DNA of 64,000 bases, taken from NCBI RefSeq assembly GCF_003614885.1, contig NZ_QZMS01000007.1, positions 248,001 to 312,000 on the forward strand, given 5' to 3'. This stretch comes from Photobacterium salinisoli (GTDB lineage Bacteria; Pseudomonadota; Gammaproteobacteria; Enterobacterales; Vibrionaceae). The notes under the pieces were generated by a model, which saw only the letters and a program-made list of their open reading frames with translations, made no database searches and had not been told where the DNA came from. The stretch's first letter is position 1, and every line of letters begins with the position of its first letter. Positions 8,249 to 18,400 of this stretch are shown one piece after another. Both the position numbers and the translations under genes were made by a program.

Positions 8249-9994
8249 ATGCAGGTTTTTTGGCAACTCAGGTGGTACTTTCGGCAAGAGTGGCGGCGCT
8301 ATGGCGGCGCGATCGCCATCTTTGTCATTATTGCCTTTTTTGAATTGATCCCGCCCCGGGCCGTGGGTTGGATAGTCGACGGTGTGGTCGAAGGCAAAAT
8401 GACCACCAACACCATGCTGATGTGGCTGGGCGGACTGGCCTTGATGTGGGGGCTGGTGTATGTGCTGCGGATAGTCTGGCGTCTGTGGTTATTTGGCAGT
8501 GCTGCAAAACTGGGCACTGTGCTCAGAGACAAGCTTTATCGCCATTTTACCCGGCAGGCGCCGAATTTTTTTGAGCGTCACAAAACGGGTGATCTGATGG
8601 CCCGCTCAACCAATGATGTCAATGCGCTGGTGATGACTGCCGGAGAAGGCGTACTGACCGCGGCGGATTCACTGATCACCGGATTGGCGGTTTTGCTGAT
8701 CATGTCCACCCAGCTCAGCTGGCAACTGACCATTCTCGCGCTCCTGCCTATGCCCGTTATGGCCTTGCTGGTCTCGCGCTTTGGCAGCCAGTTGCATGAC
8801 AGGTTCAGCGAATCGCAGGCGGCCTTTTCTGCCCTGACAGACACCACCCAGGAATCGCTGAACGGGGTCAGGATGATCCGCGCCTTTGGTCTGGAGCAAA
8901 GGCAGCAGGCAGCGTTTGAGAAAGTTGTTGATCATGCTGGTGAAAAGAACTTCGGGGTGGTCAAAGTGGATGCCAAGTTTGACCCTGTGATCCAGTTAAC
9001 TATCGGGATGTCTTTTTTCCTCAGTGTCGGCGGCGGGGCTTATCTGATTCACCAGGGCGAGCTGACTCTGGGCGATCTGACCGCGTTTACCCTCTATCAG
9101 GGCTTGATGATCTGGCCGATGCTGGCCATTGCCTGGCTGTTCAATATTCTTGAGCGCGGCTCTGCGGCATGGAAACGGCTGCAGGAGATCCTGGAGCAGG
9201 CCCCGACTATCGTCAGCGGCACCCAGGCACTGCCGGACACCCGTCAGGCGCTGGATATTCGGATCGAGGCGTTTTCCTGGCCGCAGCAACGACAGCCCGC
9301 GCTGCAGGCGCTGGCGATCCATCTACCGGCGGGTCAGATGCTGGGGCTGGCCGGACCGGTCGGTTGTGGCAAGTCTACCTTGCTGGCGCTGTTGCTACGC
9401 CAGCAGGAACTGAGCCAAGGGAAAATTACCTATGGCGGCGTGTGCATCCGCGACGCGGTACTGGAGCAATGGCGCGGCCGTTTTGCTGTGGTCAGTCAGA
9501 GCCCGTTTCTATTTTCCCGCTCAATCGCCGAAAACATTGCGCTCGGCAAGCCGGATGCCAGTCTGGATGCCATACGTCACGCTGCCGGATTAGCCTGTAT
9601 TGATGAAGACATCATGCTGTTTCCCGAAGGGTATAACACTCTGGTTGGAGAGAAAGGCATCACGTTGTCCGGTGGTCAGAAACAGCGTATCGCGATAGCC
9701 CGGGCGCTGCTGCTCAAGGCTGAAATTCTGGTGCTGGATGATGCGCTGTCGGCTGTCGACGGCAAAACAGAACACAGGATCTTACATAATCTGCGCAATC
9801 AGCCTCAGCGGCAGACCGTGATTGTCATTGCCCATCGCCTGACCGCGCTGGAGCAGGCTGATGAAATCGTTGTGCTGCAACAAGGGCAGGTGAGCGAGCG
9901 CGGAAAACACGCCGCTCTGCTGAGCAACGATGACTGGTACGCCGAGATGTACCGCTACCAGAAACTGGAACAAGCCATTGAGGAGGGGCAATGA
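8249..9994 (+). CDS. mdlA: ABC exporter half-transporter MdlA (SmdA-like)
   Basis: A 581-residue fused ABC exporter subunit: six membrane segments (about residues 15-300) and a C-terminal nucleotide-binding domain with GPVGCGKST (about 369-376), LSGGQKQRIAIARA and Walker B LVLDDALSAVD. The residue after Walker B is Asp instead of the catalytic Glu, as in E. coli MdlA, so one ATP site of the heterodimer is probably degenerate. The start at 8249 has an excellent GGAGG; the longer open frame upstream is not needed. It overlaps mdlB by four bases (ATGA), so the two subunits are made together as an inner-membrane multidrug-type exporter of unknown substrate. Confidence 0.9.
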   Translation: MQVFWQLRWYFRQEWRRYGGAIAIFVIIAFFELIPPRAVGWIVDGVVEGKMTTNTMLMWLGGLALMWGLVYVLRIVWRLWLFGSAAKLGTVLRDKLYRHFTRQAPNFFERHKTGDLMARSTNDVNALVMTAGEGVLTAADSLITGLAVLLIMSTQLSWQLTILALLPMPVMALLVSRFGSQLHDRFSESQAAFSALTDTTQESLNGVRMIRAFGLEQRQQAAFEKVVDHAGEKNFGVVKVDAKFDPVIQLTIGMSFFLSVGGGAYLIHQGELTLGDLTAFTLYQGLMIWPMLAIAWLFNILERGSAAWKRLQEILEQAPTIVSGTQALPDTRQALDIRIEAFSWPQQRQPALQALAIHLPAGQMLGLAGPVGCGKSTLLALLLRQQELSQGKITYGGVCIRDAVLEQWRGRFAVVSQSPFLFSRSIAENIALGKPDASLDAIRHAAGLACIDEDIMLFPEGYNTLVGEKGITLSGGQKQRIAIARALLLKAEILVLDDALSAVDGKTEHRILHNLRNQPQRQTVIVIAHRLTALEQADEIVVLQQGQVSERGKHAALLSNDDWYAEMYRYQKLEQAIEEGQ

Positions 9995-11775
9995 AAAGAC
10001 AGGCAGTTAACCGGGCGGTGCTCCAACGGCTGCTCAGATACGCGCTGGACGATAAGCGCAACCTGTTCATTGCTATCGCGTTATTGTTTGTGGCCTCTCT
10101 GGCGGATGTGTCCGGTCCCTGGTTGCTGCAGCGTTTCATCGACCATTACATTGCTGTTGATCAGTTTCCGGTGGCTGATGTGGCGACACTGGTGGCGGCG
10201 TATATCGCGCTGATGATTCTGTCGGGTGTGTTTAAGTATGCCCAGTCACTGCGTTTTAATCAGATTGCCATCGGCGTGGTGCAGAAAGTCCGTAAGCAAT
10301 TGTTTGCCCGGGTGATGAATCAGCCTTTGTCGGCGTTTGATTACATGCCCAGTGGCAAGCTGATTTCCAGACTGACCAATGACACTGAATCCATTAAAGA
10401 CTTTTATGTTTTCGTCATTGCGACCTTTTTAAAGAACGTCACTCTGATTGTGGTGATGCTCACAGTGATGTTTATCATGAGCTGGCGTCTGACGCTGGTG
10501 GTACTGGCGTTGTTGCCGGTTGTGGTGGGCGTGATGGTGGTGTATCAGCACAAAAGTGCCAGTGCCTACCGGCGCATGCGCGATTTGCTGGCGGACATCA
10601 ACTCCTCGATGAGCGAGTCCATTCAGGGGATGAGTCTGATCCAGCTCATGCGACAGGAAAAAGCGTTCAGCGCCTACTTTGCCGGGCTGACCGATCAACA
10701 CCTCAAGGCGCAAATCGGCGTGACCAAACTGAACAGCGTACTACTGCGGCCCCTGATTGATTTGCTGTCAGGGATAGCCTTACTGACGCTGGTGGCGCTG
10801 TTTGGTGTGGGTGGCACCGAGCTGATCGGGGTCGGGGTGTTGTATGCATTTCTGAGCTATCTGGGGCGGGTCACCGAGCCGCTGATCGAAATGACACAGC
10901 AGTTATCTTTGTTGCAGCAGGCACTGGTGGCCAGCGAGCGCATTTTTGCGCTTATCGATTCACGCCAGCAAGCGTACGGTGAAGATGAAAGACCACTGAC
11001 CAGCGGGCATCTGGCGTGCCGACGTCTGAGTTTTAGCTATGACGGCAAGCAAAAGGTGCTGAACAACATCGATATTGAACTGCCGCATCAAGGGTTTCTG
11101 GCGCTGGTGGGGCATACCGGCAGCGGCAAAAGTACCCTGGCCTCGCTCATGATGGGGTTTTATCCCAGCTCAGAAGGTGGCGTCGAGTTAGACGGCCGCC
11201 CATTGGAAAGCCTGAGCCGATCTGTGCTGCGTCAGGGCATTGCCATGGTCCAGCAGGATCCACACGTACTGAGTGACACCGTCAGGGAGAATGTCAGTCT
11301 GGGACGGGAGATGACCGATGATCAGATCTGGCACGCCTTAGAAACTGTCGGCCTGGCCGGACAGGTCAGGCAGTATGAGTTTGGTTTGGACACTGAGCTG
11401 GGCAGCGGGGAAGTGAACCTGTCTGCCGGACAGAAGCAGTTACTGGCGCTGGCCCGTGTTCTGGTGGAACAGCCAAAAGTGCTGATACTGGACGAAGCAA
11501 CCGCCAATATAGACTCAGGAACAGAGCAAAAAATTCAGCATACGCTCTCGGTGCTGCGTCAGAACATGAGTATTGTGGTGATTGCGCACCGGCTTTCAAC
11601 TATCGTCGATGCCGATGAAATTGTGGTATTGCACCACGGCGAAGTGATTGAAAGAGGCACGCATTTCAGTTTGCTTTCTGAGCGGAAACAGTACTGGCAA
11701 ATGTACCAGTTGCAGCAGGCGAGTGATCATCTCCACCATTTGGAAGAAGCATCTACCGAGATAGCAGAAAATTGA
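9991..11775 (+). CDS. mdlB: ABC exporter half-transporter MdlB (SmdB-like)
   Basis: A 594-residue partner of MdlA with six membrane segments (about 25-320) and an ATPase domain holding GHTGSGKST, LSAGQKQLLALARVL and LILDEATANID with the normal catalytic Glu. Together with MdlA it should form an asymmetric heterodimeric exporter with one fully competent ATP site. The start codon overlaps the mdlA stop, with GAGGGG just upstream. In E. coli glnK-amtB stand between mdlB and tesB; they are absent here. Confidence 0.9.
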   Translation: MKRQAVNRAVLQRLLRYALDDKRNLFIAIALLFVASLADVSGPWLLQRFIDHYIAVDQFPVADVATLVAAYIALMILSGVFKYAQSLRFNQIAIGVVQKVRKQLFARVMNQPLSAFDYMPSGKLISRLTNDTESIKDFYVFVIATFLKNVTLIVVMLTVMFIMSWRLTLVVLALLPVVVGVMVVYQHKSASAYRRMRDLLADINSSMSESIQGMSLIQLMRQEKAFSAYFAGLTDQHLKAQIGVTKLNSVLLRPLIDLLSGIALLTLVALFGVGGTELIGVGVLYAFLSYLGRVTEPLIEMTQQLSLLQQALVASERIFALIDSRQQAYGEDERPLTSGHLACRRLSFSYDGKQKVLNNIDIELPHQGFLALVGHTGSGKSTLASLMMGFYPSSEGGVELDGRPLESLSRSVLRQGIAMVQQDPHVLSDTVRENVSLGREMTDDQIWHALETVGLAGQVRQYEFGLDTELGSGEVNLSAGQKQLLALARVLVEQPKVLILDEATANIDSGTEQKIQHTLSVLRQNMSIVVIAHRLSTIVDADEIVVLHHGEVIERGTHFSLLSERKQYWQMYQLQQASDHLHHLEEASTEIAEN

Positions 11776-11814
11776 CACCTGCCTGACAAAAATGTACAAG
11801 TGATTCACTATAAA

Positions 11815-11861
11815 TGGCTCCCGGGATAATGGTGGCATATTGCTATTCCGGGAGCTTTACC
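11815..11861 (+). terminator. Long-loop inverted repeat after mdlB
   Basis: GGCTCCCGG and CCGGGAGCT form an inverted repeat with a loop of roughly 25 bases, followed by TTTACC. It is the only terminator-like structure between the convergent mdlB and tesB genes; it lacks a proper T tract. Confidence 0.3.
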
Positions 11862-11907
11862 GTGAGTGAGTACTTATGCGCTGTGAGATGAATGTCGTTA
11901 AGATAAA

Positions 11908-12774
11908 TCAGTCTTCACGTTTGCGCATCAAACCTTCCTGTACGGCGGAAGCAACCAGTTCGCCGTCACGGTTATAAATCTCCCCCCGGACCAGACCGCG
12001 TGAGCCGCTGGCTGACGGACTGTCAATGACGTAAAGCAGCCAGTCGTCCATACGGAACGGGCGGTGGAACCACATAGAGTGATCTATGGTGGCCACCTGC
12101 ATTTTCGGGGTCAGTAATGTGACAGCATGCGGCTGCAGGGCAGTGACCAGGAAACCCCAGTCTGAGGCATAGGCCAGGAGGTACTGGTGAATGCGAGGAT
12201 CGTTCAACATTTCACCATTGGCTCTTATCCATAGGTATTGTTTGGCCGCCTCTGATTGAGGATGGAGCGGATTGACCACAGTGACCGGACGCACTTCAAT
12301 CGGTCGCTCGCAGCCAAAGGTCTCGACAAATTTGCGGGGCAACTGGTCTGCGATGGCTTTGACATGGTCCTGTTCTGACTTCAGAGACTCGGGTGGTGGG
12401 ACATCTTCAGGCATGGGAAACTGGTGATTAAAGCCGTCTTCCAGCGCCTGATAAGACGCTGTCAGGTAAAAGATAGGGCGACCGTTCTGAATCGCTTTTA
12501 CCCGACGGGTGCTGAAGCTTTTGCCGTCACGCAGGTTTTCGACATCGTAGATAATCGGTTTTTGCGGATCGCCTGGCAGCAGAAAGTAGCTATGGAAGGA
12601 ATGGACAAACCTGTTGTCCGGCACAGTTTCTTTCGCTGCTGACAGAGATTGTCCGATGACTTGACCACCATAGACCTGAGGTAAACCAAGATGTTCACTC
12701 TGGCCGCGGAACAAACCTTGTTCCAGTTGTTCCAAGTGCAGCAGATTGAGAAGTTCGTTCAGTTCTTTGCTCAT
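11908..12774 (-). CDS. tesB: Acyl-CoA thioesterase II
   Basis: A 288-residue double-hotdog thioesterase that cleaves medium- and long-chain acyl-CoA to free acid and CoA in the cytosol. Landmarks are [24 protein letters not shown] (N-terminal hotdog), [31 protein letters not shown], then [21 protein letters not shown] and [27 protein letters not shown] in the second hotdog. Length matches E. coli TesB (286). The start at 12774 has GGAG five bases upstream; an upstream extension of the frame is not family-like. It is divergent from the ybaY-like lipoprotein, as in E. coli. Confidence 0.93.
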   Translation of the reverse strand: MSKELNELLNLLHLEQLEQGLFRGQSEHLGLPQVYGGQVIGQSLSAAKETVPDNRFVHSFHSYFLLPGDPQKPIIYDVENLRDGKSFSTRRVKAIQNGRPIFYLTASYQALEDGFNHQFPMPEDVPPPESLKSEQDHVKAIADQLPRKFVETFGCERPIEVRPVTVVNPLHPQSEAAKQYLWIRANGEMLNDPRIHQYLLAYASDWGFLVTALQPHAVTLLTPKMQVATIDHSMWFHRPFRMDDWLLYVIDSPSASGSRGLVRGEIYNRDGELVASAVQEGLMRKRED

Positions 12775-12903
12775 CGGAGCTCCAGTTATAATGCTATTAT
12801 TAGCCAAATTTTTACAGTTAGTTATCCATAAACTCAAGGCGAAAGGTTCCGAAGTGTTAGAACCATCAGTTTGTGGGAGGAATATCAAGGGCAGGGTACA
12901 ACT

Positions 12904-13326
12904 ATGAAAAAGATGTTTGCGTTACTAAGCTTATTGGTCACGGCTATGGTTATCTCAGCATGTACAAATATGATCAATAAAGATGCAGGTGTCGGAAAAG
13001 TTGAAGGTAATCTGACTTATCGTGAGCGTATGGCGCTTCCTGATGATGCGCTGATTACGGTGACCTTGTCAGATGTTTCTCTGATGGATGTGCCAGCGAA
13101 AGTGATCAGCCGCCAGTCGTATCTGGCAGCTGGCAAGCAGGTGCCTTTTTCGTTCAGCCTTCAGTATATGGAAGAAGAGATTAAGCCTTCTCATACCTAT
13201 GCCGTGAGCGCACGAATTGAAGTGAACGGCAAACTGCTGTTCATCACAGATACTGCCAATCATGTGATTACCGATCCGTCCCAAACCACTCAGCTGGATC
13301 TGATGCTGGTACGCGTCAGCCAGTAA
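12904..13326 (+). CDS. ybaY: YbaY-family lipoprotein
   Basis: A 140-residue predicted outer-membrane or periplasmic lipoprotein. The signal peptide ends in MVISAC, giving a lipidated Cys. The mature part has the family sequence [36 protein letters not shown] and [27 protein letters not shown], a beta-sandwich related to the YscW/META-like domains. Its function is unknown. The ATG at 12904 starts the signal peptide; the longer frame is rejected. A strong terminator follows. The tesB-ybaY-ffs-atl grouping is conserved with enterics. Confidence 0.85.
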   Translation: MKKMFALLSLLVTAMVISACTNMINKDAGVGKVEGNLTYRERMALPDDALITVTLSDVSLMDVPAKVISRQSYLAAGKQVPFSFSLQYMEEEIKPSHTYAVSARIEVNGKLLFITDTANHVITDPSQTTQLDLMLVRVSQ

Positions 13327-13342
13327 TGTCTGAGAAATCCCT

Positions 13343-13369
13343 AAAGCCCGGCCATTGCCGGGCTTTTTG
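13343..13369 (+). terminator. Rho-independent terminator after ybaY
   Basis: AAAGCCCGGC and CCGGGCTTTTT form a tight stem with a short CATTG loop and a following T tract, 17 bases after the ybaY stop codon. Confidence 0.9.
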
Positions 13370-13394
13370 CATTTAGATGCCATTGAAGGCTGTC

Positions 13395-13488
13395 GCTCTT
13401 GTTCCTTCTCTTGAAAAGGAGAGGGAAGAGATCGGTATTTAATGTCGGGTACTTTGCTCTTGTTCCTCCCCCTCGTGGAGGGGGAGGT
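13395..13488. repeat. Two tandem REP-like hairpin units
   Basis: The 12-mer GCTCTTGTTCCT occurs at 13395 and again at 13456, exactly 61 bases apart. Each copy leads into a pyrimidine/purine hairpin: a mismatched one at about 13404-13425, and a perfect 10-bp stem CCTCCCCCTC / GAGGGGGAGG with a GTG loop at 13465-13487. The layout resembles dispersed REP/BIME-type intergenic repeats of marine gammaproteobacteria; genome copy number cannot be seen here. Confidence 0.6.
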
Positions 13489-13535
13489 TAGGAGGGGGTC
13501 TTCAGGGCACCAAGTTTCGGAGGATTTTCTTCCCG

Positions 13536-13850
13536 CTATACCTCCGGAAACCCGTCCCAGCGGTAACGCTTCAAAGAAATCCTGCCCGTGGCAGAAACCT
13601 CAATGCCATCAGCAATCAGACATTGTCGCTGGCGCAGGAAGTCATCACCCTGCTGTGAGATTTTCCCCTGACTGTTGATCACCCGGAACCAGGGCAGCGT
13701 AGATCCTTCCGGCAACTGGCCTAACAGCTTTCCCACATGACGGGCATAACCGGGAAAGCCTGCAAAGCGGGCAATATCACCGTAAGTCGACACTTTGCCG
13801 TAAGGAATCTGCGCGATCTGGCTGTAGATTTGATTCTTAAAGTCGTCCAT
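13536..13850 (-). CDS. atl: Alkyltransferase-like protein (Atl, YbaZ)
   Basis: A 104-residue relative of the O6-alkylguanine methyltransferase C-terminal domain. The active-site Cys of the PCHR motif is replaced by Trp (LPWFRVINS, W54), which defines ATL proteins: they bind and flip O6-alkylguanine and hand it to nucleotide excision repair, but transfer no alkyl group. The HTH segment VSTYGDIARFAGFPGYARHVGKLLGQLP is intact. The usual His after Trp is Phe here. The start at 13850 is chosen by family length. It is divergent by 39 bp from a membrane protein gene. Confidence 0.88.
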   Translation of the reverse strand: MDDFKNQIYSQIAQIPYGKVSTYGDIARFAGFPGYARHVGKLLGQLPEGSTLPWFRVINSQGKISQQGDDFLRQRQCLIADGIEVSATGRISLKRYRWDGFPEV

Positions 13851-13889
13851 ATTGGGATCCTGGGTAACAATTTGTGCAGGGAGGTGCAA

Positions 13890-14621
13890 ATGTTATATAC
13901 CACAATCCTGGCTGTCATGAGCATGTTACTGACCATTGTCGGGGTCAGCGCCCTCGGGCTGGCACAGCATCATTTAACTGTGCTTGCGGTGGCCATCCCG
14001 GCGCTGTGGCTGTTGCCGCAAGGCGGTCTGCCTGCTGTGTTGCTGCTAATGGGCATCGGTATGTTTGGTGCCGTATTGCCTTTTCAGCCACTCGCGCTTT
14101 CAGTGAGCCTGTTGATGATGCTTCCTGTCCTGACTGTGTCTTTCTCGCCCCGGGGAAACTGGCAGGTCGCGGCGTTACTTTTTGCTGTGGTCATCGCTAT
14201 GGATGCAGGCTTACTGGCACTGCAAAGCGAAGAAAAGCTGACGGGGCAGGCTGGTTACACCTTGCTGCAGGTTCTGGCGGTGTGTTTCATCTGGCTTGCT
14301 GCCCGTTACTGGCGTCCGGTTAAGGCGAATTATGGCTGGCCGTTACTGCTGGCGGTGCCTTTATGGCTAGGAGGGCTGACACCGGCCGCTTTGGTCGTGT
14401 TGTGCATCATAGGCGTCATTGTCGCACTTCAGACCCTGTACCAGCAGAGCCAGCTGGTTTGGGTATCCAGGCTCAATTGGGTCTTGCCGGCGATCGCGTT
14501 TGCCACCCTGGTGGTGATCCCGGAATTTGGTGTGCCTAATCCTGTTTTAGTTTCCTGGCTGCTGGTATTGGGCAGTGCCTCACTGGCCGAATACTTACTG
14601 AACGAATTCGAAAGCAGTTAA
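13890..14621 (+). CDS. Polytopic membrane protein of unknown function
   Basis: A 243-residue, very hydrophobic protein with about eight predicted membrane helices (for example LLTIVGVSALGLA, LLLMGIGMFGAVLPF, VAALLFAVVIAMDAGLLAL, ALVVLCIIGVIVAL). I recognise no family motif. The ATG at 13890 has GGGAGG with good spacing; the longer frame overlaps atl on the opposite strand and is rejected. It sits between atl and the SRP RNA gene, and shares a very short divergent promoter region with atl. Confidence 0.7.
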   Translation: MLYTTILAVMSMLLTIVGVSALGLAQHHLTVLAVAIPALWLLPQGGLPAVLLLMGIGMFGAVLPFQPLALSVSLLMMLPVLTVSFSPRGNWQVAALLFAVVIAMDAGLLALQSEEKLTGQAGYTLLQVLAVCFIWLAARYWRPVKANYGWPLLLAVPLWLGGLTPAALVVLCIIGVIVALQTLYQQSQLVWVSRLNWVLPAIAFATLVVIPEFGVPNPVLVSWLLVLGSASLAEYLLNEFESS

Positions 14622-14680
14622 AGGAAACCCGGCATATGGGCAATATTCCAGCAGTCAGCAGCATGCGCTCTGGCAATGCC

Positions 14681-14709
14681 TTGCATTGTCTTTGGGGTTA
14701 GTGGATAAT
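14681..14709 (+). promoter_or_regulatory. Sigma-70-type promoter for ffs
   Basis: TTGCAT at 14681-14686 and GATAAT at 14704-14709 are separated by exactly 17 bases. Initiation about seven bases later would give the 4.5S precursor a 5' leader of some 45 bases, as expected for an RNA trimmed by RNase P. Confidence 0.55.
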
Positions 14710-14763
14710 CCCTCCCGTTCTCGCAATGACCTGAAAGGGTTATCAGTGAGTCATCAAATCTAT

Positions 14764-14878
14764 GGAGGCCCCCATTGGTCCTCCCGCAACACTAACTCGT
14801 GAACCCGGTCAGGCCTGGAAGGGAGCAGCCGCAGCGAGCGACGTGTGTGCCGGGATGTGGCTGGTGGGGGTCTCCACC
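14764..14878 (+). ncRNA. ffs: 4.5S RNA of the signal recognition particle
   Basis: The conserved SRP domain IV is intact: GGTCAGG, then the GGAA tetraloop region, then AGCAGCC on the opposite arm, with TCCCGCAAC and GTGTGTGCCGGGA forming the next helix. The 5' end (GGAGGCCCCC) pairs with TGGGGGTCTCC near 14866-14875. About 115 bases, as in E. coli (114). It binds Ffh and guides membrane-protein targeting. It lies next to atl and ybaY, as in enterics. Exact ends may be off by a few bases. Confidence 0.95.
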
Positions 14879-14879
14879 C

Positions 14880-15418
14880 ATCTGGCGTTTGTGGTTTTCA
14901 CCATAAGCCGACATATCTTCTCTCGTTCCCGACATAAATTGCAGCATCAGCTGACATGGCGCGATTTGTGATATTTTTTTCCTGAAAGTATTTCAGCCTG
15001 TTGTTTTTCTTAACTCAGATTTTCTTCCAAAGTGTTTTTCAACCAATGTTCTTGAAGTACTACACAGCATGTAATGGCTCAGTGAAGGGTATACTACACT
15101 CATTCATAGCAATTAACGTTTTTTCAGAGAACTTCCGGAGTGAGTAAAGCCAATTATTGAGAGTAATTTCATGGCTTTAGGAAGTCGAGCCACCAAGTTT
15201 AAATATACAGATCTGAATAAATATTTTTGGGTATCTCGATACCAAAAACTCTGATACCCATAAAAATGTTCCTTTACTTTCAACCAAGTATTAACAACTC
15301 AATTTTGTATCATCGACGTCGTTGGATAGACGCCCATTACATCACTATAGTCACAGACAAGAAGGTTCAAGTTTGTTAGCTTAAAATTACAATTATTTCA
15401 TGTTGGAGGGAGCCGATA
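14880..15418. other. AT-rich intergenic stretch between ffs and the helicase-nuclease gene
   Basis: No credible gene was found in these 539 bases. They hold an AAAGCC / GGCTTT inverted repeat with internal ATTA/TAAT pairing (15146-15178) and a nested set of GATACC repeats (15228-15260, listed separately). The last 18 bases give the GGAGGG ribosome-binding site of the next gene. The base composition changes abruptly from the ffs side. Confidence 0.6.
15228..15260 (+). promoter_or_regulatory. Nested, mutually exclusive hairpins upstream of the helicase-nuclease gene
   Basis: GGTATC (15230-15235) can pair with GATACC at 15238-15243 or, as TGGGTATC (15228-15235), with GATACCCA at 15253-15260. 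The outer stem is framed by T-rich and A-rich arms. The arrangement could be an operator (three half-sites) or an RNA switch or terminator; no function is proven. Confidence 0.35.
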
Positions 15419-18400
15419 GTGAAAGATACAGAGGTTGAACTTAAGAAGATAGAACTAAATATTGATGTTACAGCGACATTTTCTCTGGCTGCACAACAAA
15501 ATGCTTATCCAGTCTTAAAGTTACTTCGGGTCATTTATCCGAGAGCAGAGTACGAAGATTCAGATTCTATGCCATATCAGAATCTGACATTACGATTAAA
15601 CCCGGTGCAAGACTGGCTAAAGGAAGAAATTTGGCACATTGATAGGTTGGAACCAGGTCAGTCTATATCTCTTCAGTTAAAAGAATTACATTTTCCATTT
15701 GACAGACTATTCGCTCTAACTGAAGAACTAAAATTATCACTATCATTTTCTCTGCTCGATAGCTTTGAAAATGTCCTTTCTGAATTTATTGCTCCACTAA
15801 ACCTTCTTCCTGTGAACTATTGGGGAGGTGAGCAAAGACAGCCCGGTTTGCTGGCTGCATTTGTTAAGCCCAACGGCATATATGTTGAATCGCTAGTACG
15901 AAAAGTGGCTTCTGTGCTTGAGGATGCTGGTTATGGACGATCAGTTGACGGTTATCAGTCAAACACAAGAGATAAGCCTTATCTTATGCTCGCAGCACTT
16001 TGGAATGTGATTTTTCAGGAGAAGCTCGCTTATGTAAGTCCGCCGCAAGGCTTTGCTAAAGTTGGTCAACGAATCAGGCTAGCAGCTGATATTAGTAATT
16101 CGAGAATGGCTGCTTGCCTTGATTCATCATTACTATTTGCAAGCTGTATTGAAGCTATGGGGTTAAATCCTGTTGTTGCGGTGACTGATGGTCATGCTTT
16201 CGCTGGAGCTTGGTTAATTGATGAAAAATTACCAGTACTAACTAATGATGATCCGCAAGATGTTAGAAAGCGTATTGATAACCGTGATCTGATTCTATTT
16301 GAAACTACATTAGTCACTAATGTTTCCCCGGTGACATTTGATCAGGCAAGAGAGCTGGCTCGGGATCTGATCTCTGAAGAAAAAGAAGAACAATTTGTGA
16401 TGGTAATTGATATTGCGCAAGCGAGGTCTCAAGCCATCAAACCACTTTCAACGGTCGAAGATAAGCGCGGTGAAGTCTCTTCTAGTGGTTCAACATCGGT
16501 ATTACCATTGCCTATTATTCCACCGTTACCACCTGTGCGTAAAAGTGAACAGGTCGTTGAAGAAACACCGGAAACACGTATTGATACATGGTCGAGGAAA
16601 CTACTTGATCTGACTAAGAGGAATAGTCTTCTTAACTTTAGTGACAGGGCAATAGCAATTAAAATTTATTGTCCAAATATCGCTGAAATGGAAGATATGT
16701 TGGCCGACGGAGCGAAGTTTAAATTTCAATCTTCACAAGAAAGTCCATTTTATTCACCGGGTCGTGATAGTGAATTATTTCGCTTACAGTCTGGCTCAGA
16801 TGTACATCGTGAATATGCATTAAATCAAATTAATAATAAAATTTTGATTGTTAATCAGACAGAGAAAAATCTTGAAAAAAATGCTGTTTCTCTTTTTCGT
16901 AAAGCAAAAAATGATTTGGAAGAAGGTGGTTCAAATACGTTATTTCTTGCGTTGGGTTTTCTTAAGTGGAAAGAGAATCCAGAAGATTCTAGAAGCTACA
17001 AAGCACCTCTAATATTGATACCTGTTAAGTTAACAAGGCGAAGTGCACAAGCTCCAGTTTATGTTGAAAGATTACAAGAAGAAGACCCGGTTTTTAATCT
17101 AACTCTCATTGAGTTTTTGCAGTCAGATTATGATATCAACCTTTCTGAATTTAAAAGTGAGCTGCCAGAAGACGAAAGTGGTATTGATGTTTCTCAAATT
17201 TGGCAGGTTGTAAGAGAAGTAGTTCAAGAGCAGCGGGGATTTGAAGTTGTAGAAGATCTTGTATTGGGTTCTTTCTCATTTGCAAAGTATCTTATGTGGA
17301 AAGACTTGCGAGATAGGCTAGATGATTTAAAAGAAAATCAATTTGTAAAGCATCTGGTAGATACCCCTAAATTACCGTACTACCAAGACAGTTATTTTGT
17401 TGAACGGTCTGAAATTGATGAAAAAATTGATCCTGCGCTAATATATACACCATTAAATTGTGACAGTTCGCAGTTGGTTGCCGTGGATGCTTCAGCTCGT
17501 GAGCAAGATTTTGTTTTAGAGGGTCCGCCTGGAACTGGGAAATCTGAAACGATAGCAAACATTATTGCTCACAACATTGGTTTAGGACGCAAAGTACTTT
17601 TCGTCGCTGAGAAAATGGCAGCACTGAATGTTGTTTTTCGTCGTTTGCAAAAAGTTGGTTTAGATCATCTTTGCTTAGAGCTGCACAGTGATAAAGCGAA
17701 TAAACGTGCTGTTTTAGATCAATTAAACCAAGCCTGGCAAAAGCGTGAAGGGTTGAATTCGCGCTCTTGGGAAATGAATATTGTTGACTTAAAGAAAAAA
17801 AAAGAACAACTCAATGGCTATGTTCGGGCACTTCACAATAAATCAAAGTTTGGTTTGTCCGCGAGAGATGCTATTTCTACTGTTGTGATGAACTCTGATG
17901 CACTAAAAATAAACCTAAACTGGGAAGCTGATTTAGAAGCAGCACCGTTTGAAGATGTATTAGGCTACGAAGAGACTAAACATATAGTCAAAAAAATTGC
18001 TATTGCGTTTGATGATGTTCAGGATATGAACATCAGGACTTTTAGTAAAGTGGTTGCAAAAGAATGGTCAAATGTTTGGCAAACAAATGTAACATCAACC
18101 ATTGAAGAGTGTTTGAGAGTGTCATTAGAATTAGAGGATGTCATAACTGAATCTTTTTCAAATTTCTCTATCTCATCAGAGAAAATCACTGTAGGTGATT
18201 TAAATATATTTTCGAATGTTTATGCGATTGCTAATTTATCTATCAATCATGATCTTGCATTCGCAATTGATAGAGGTTCAAAAGAGCGAATTGAACTGAT
18301 AGGAGAACTTGCAAATAAAAAGTCAAATTTTGATTTTCTTATAAATGAAATCGGGTGTGGTATAGACGAGAACAAGATCTCTCAGCTACCCGTCGAACGT

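Noticed and set aside
14762..14971. A 69-codon frame on the plus strand across the SRP RNA gene
   Set aside because: It lies on the conserved 4.5S RNA structure, which fully explains the sequence; there is no ribosome-binding site.
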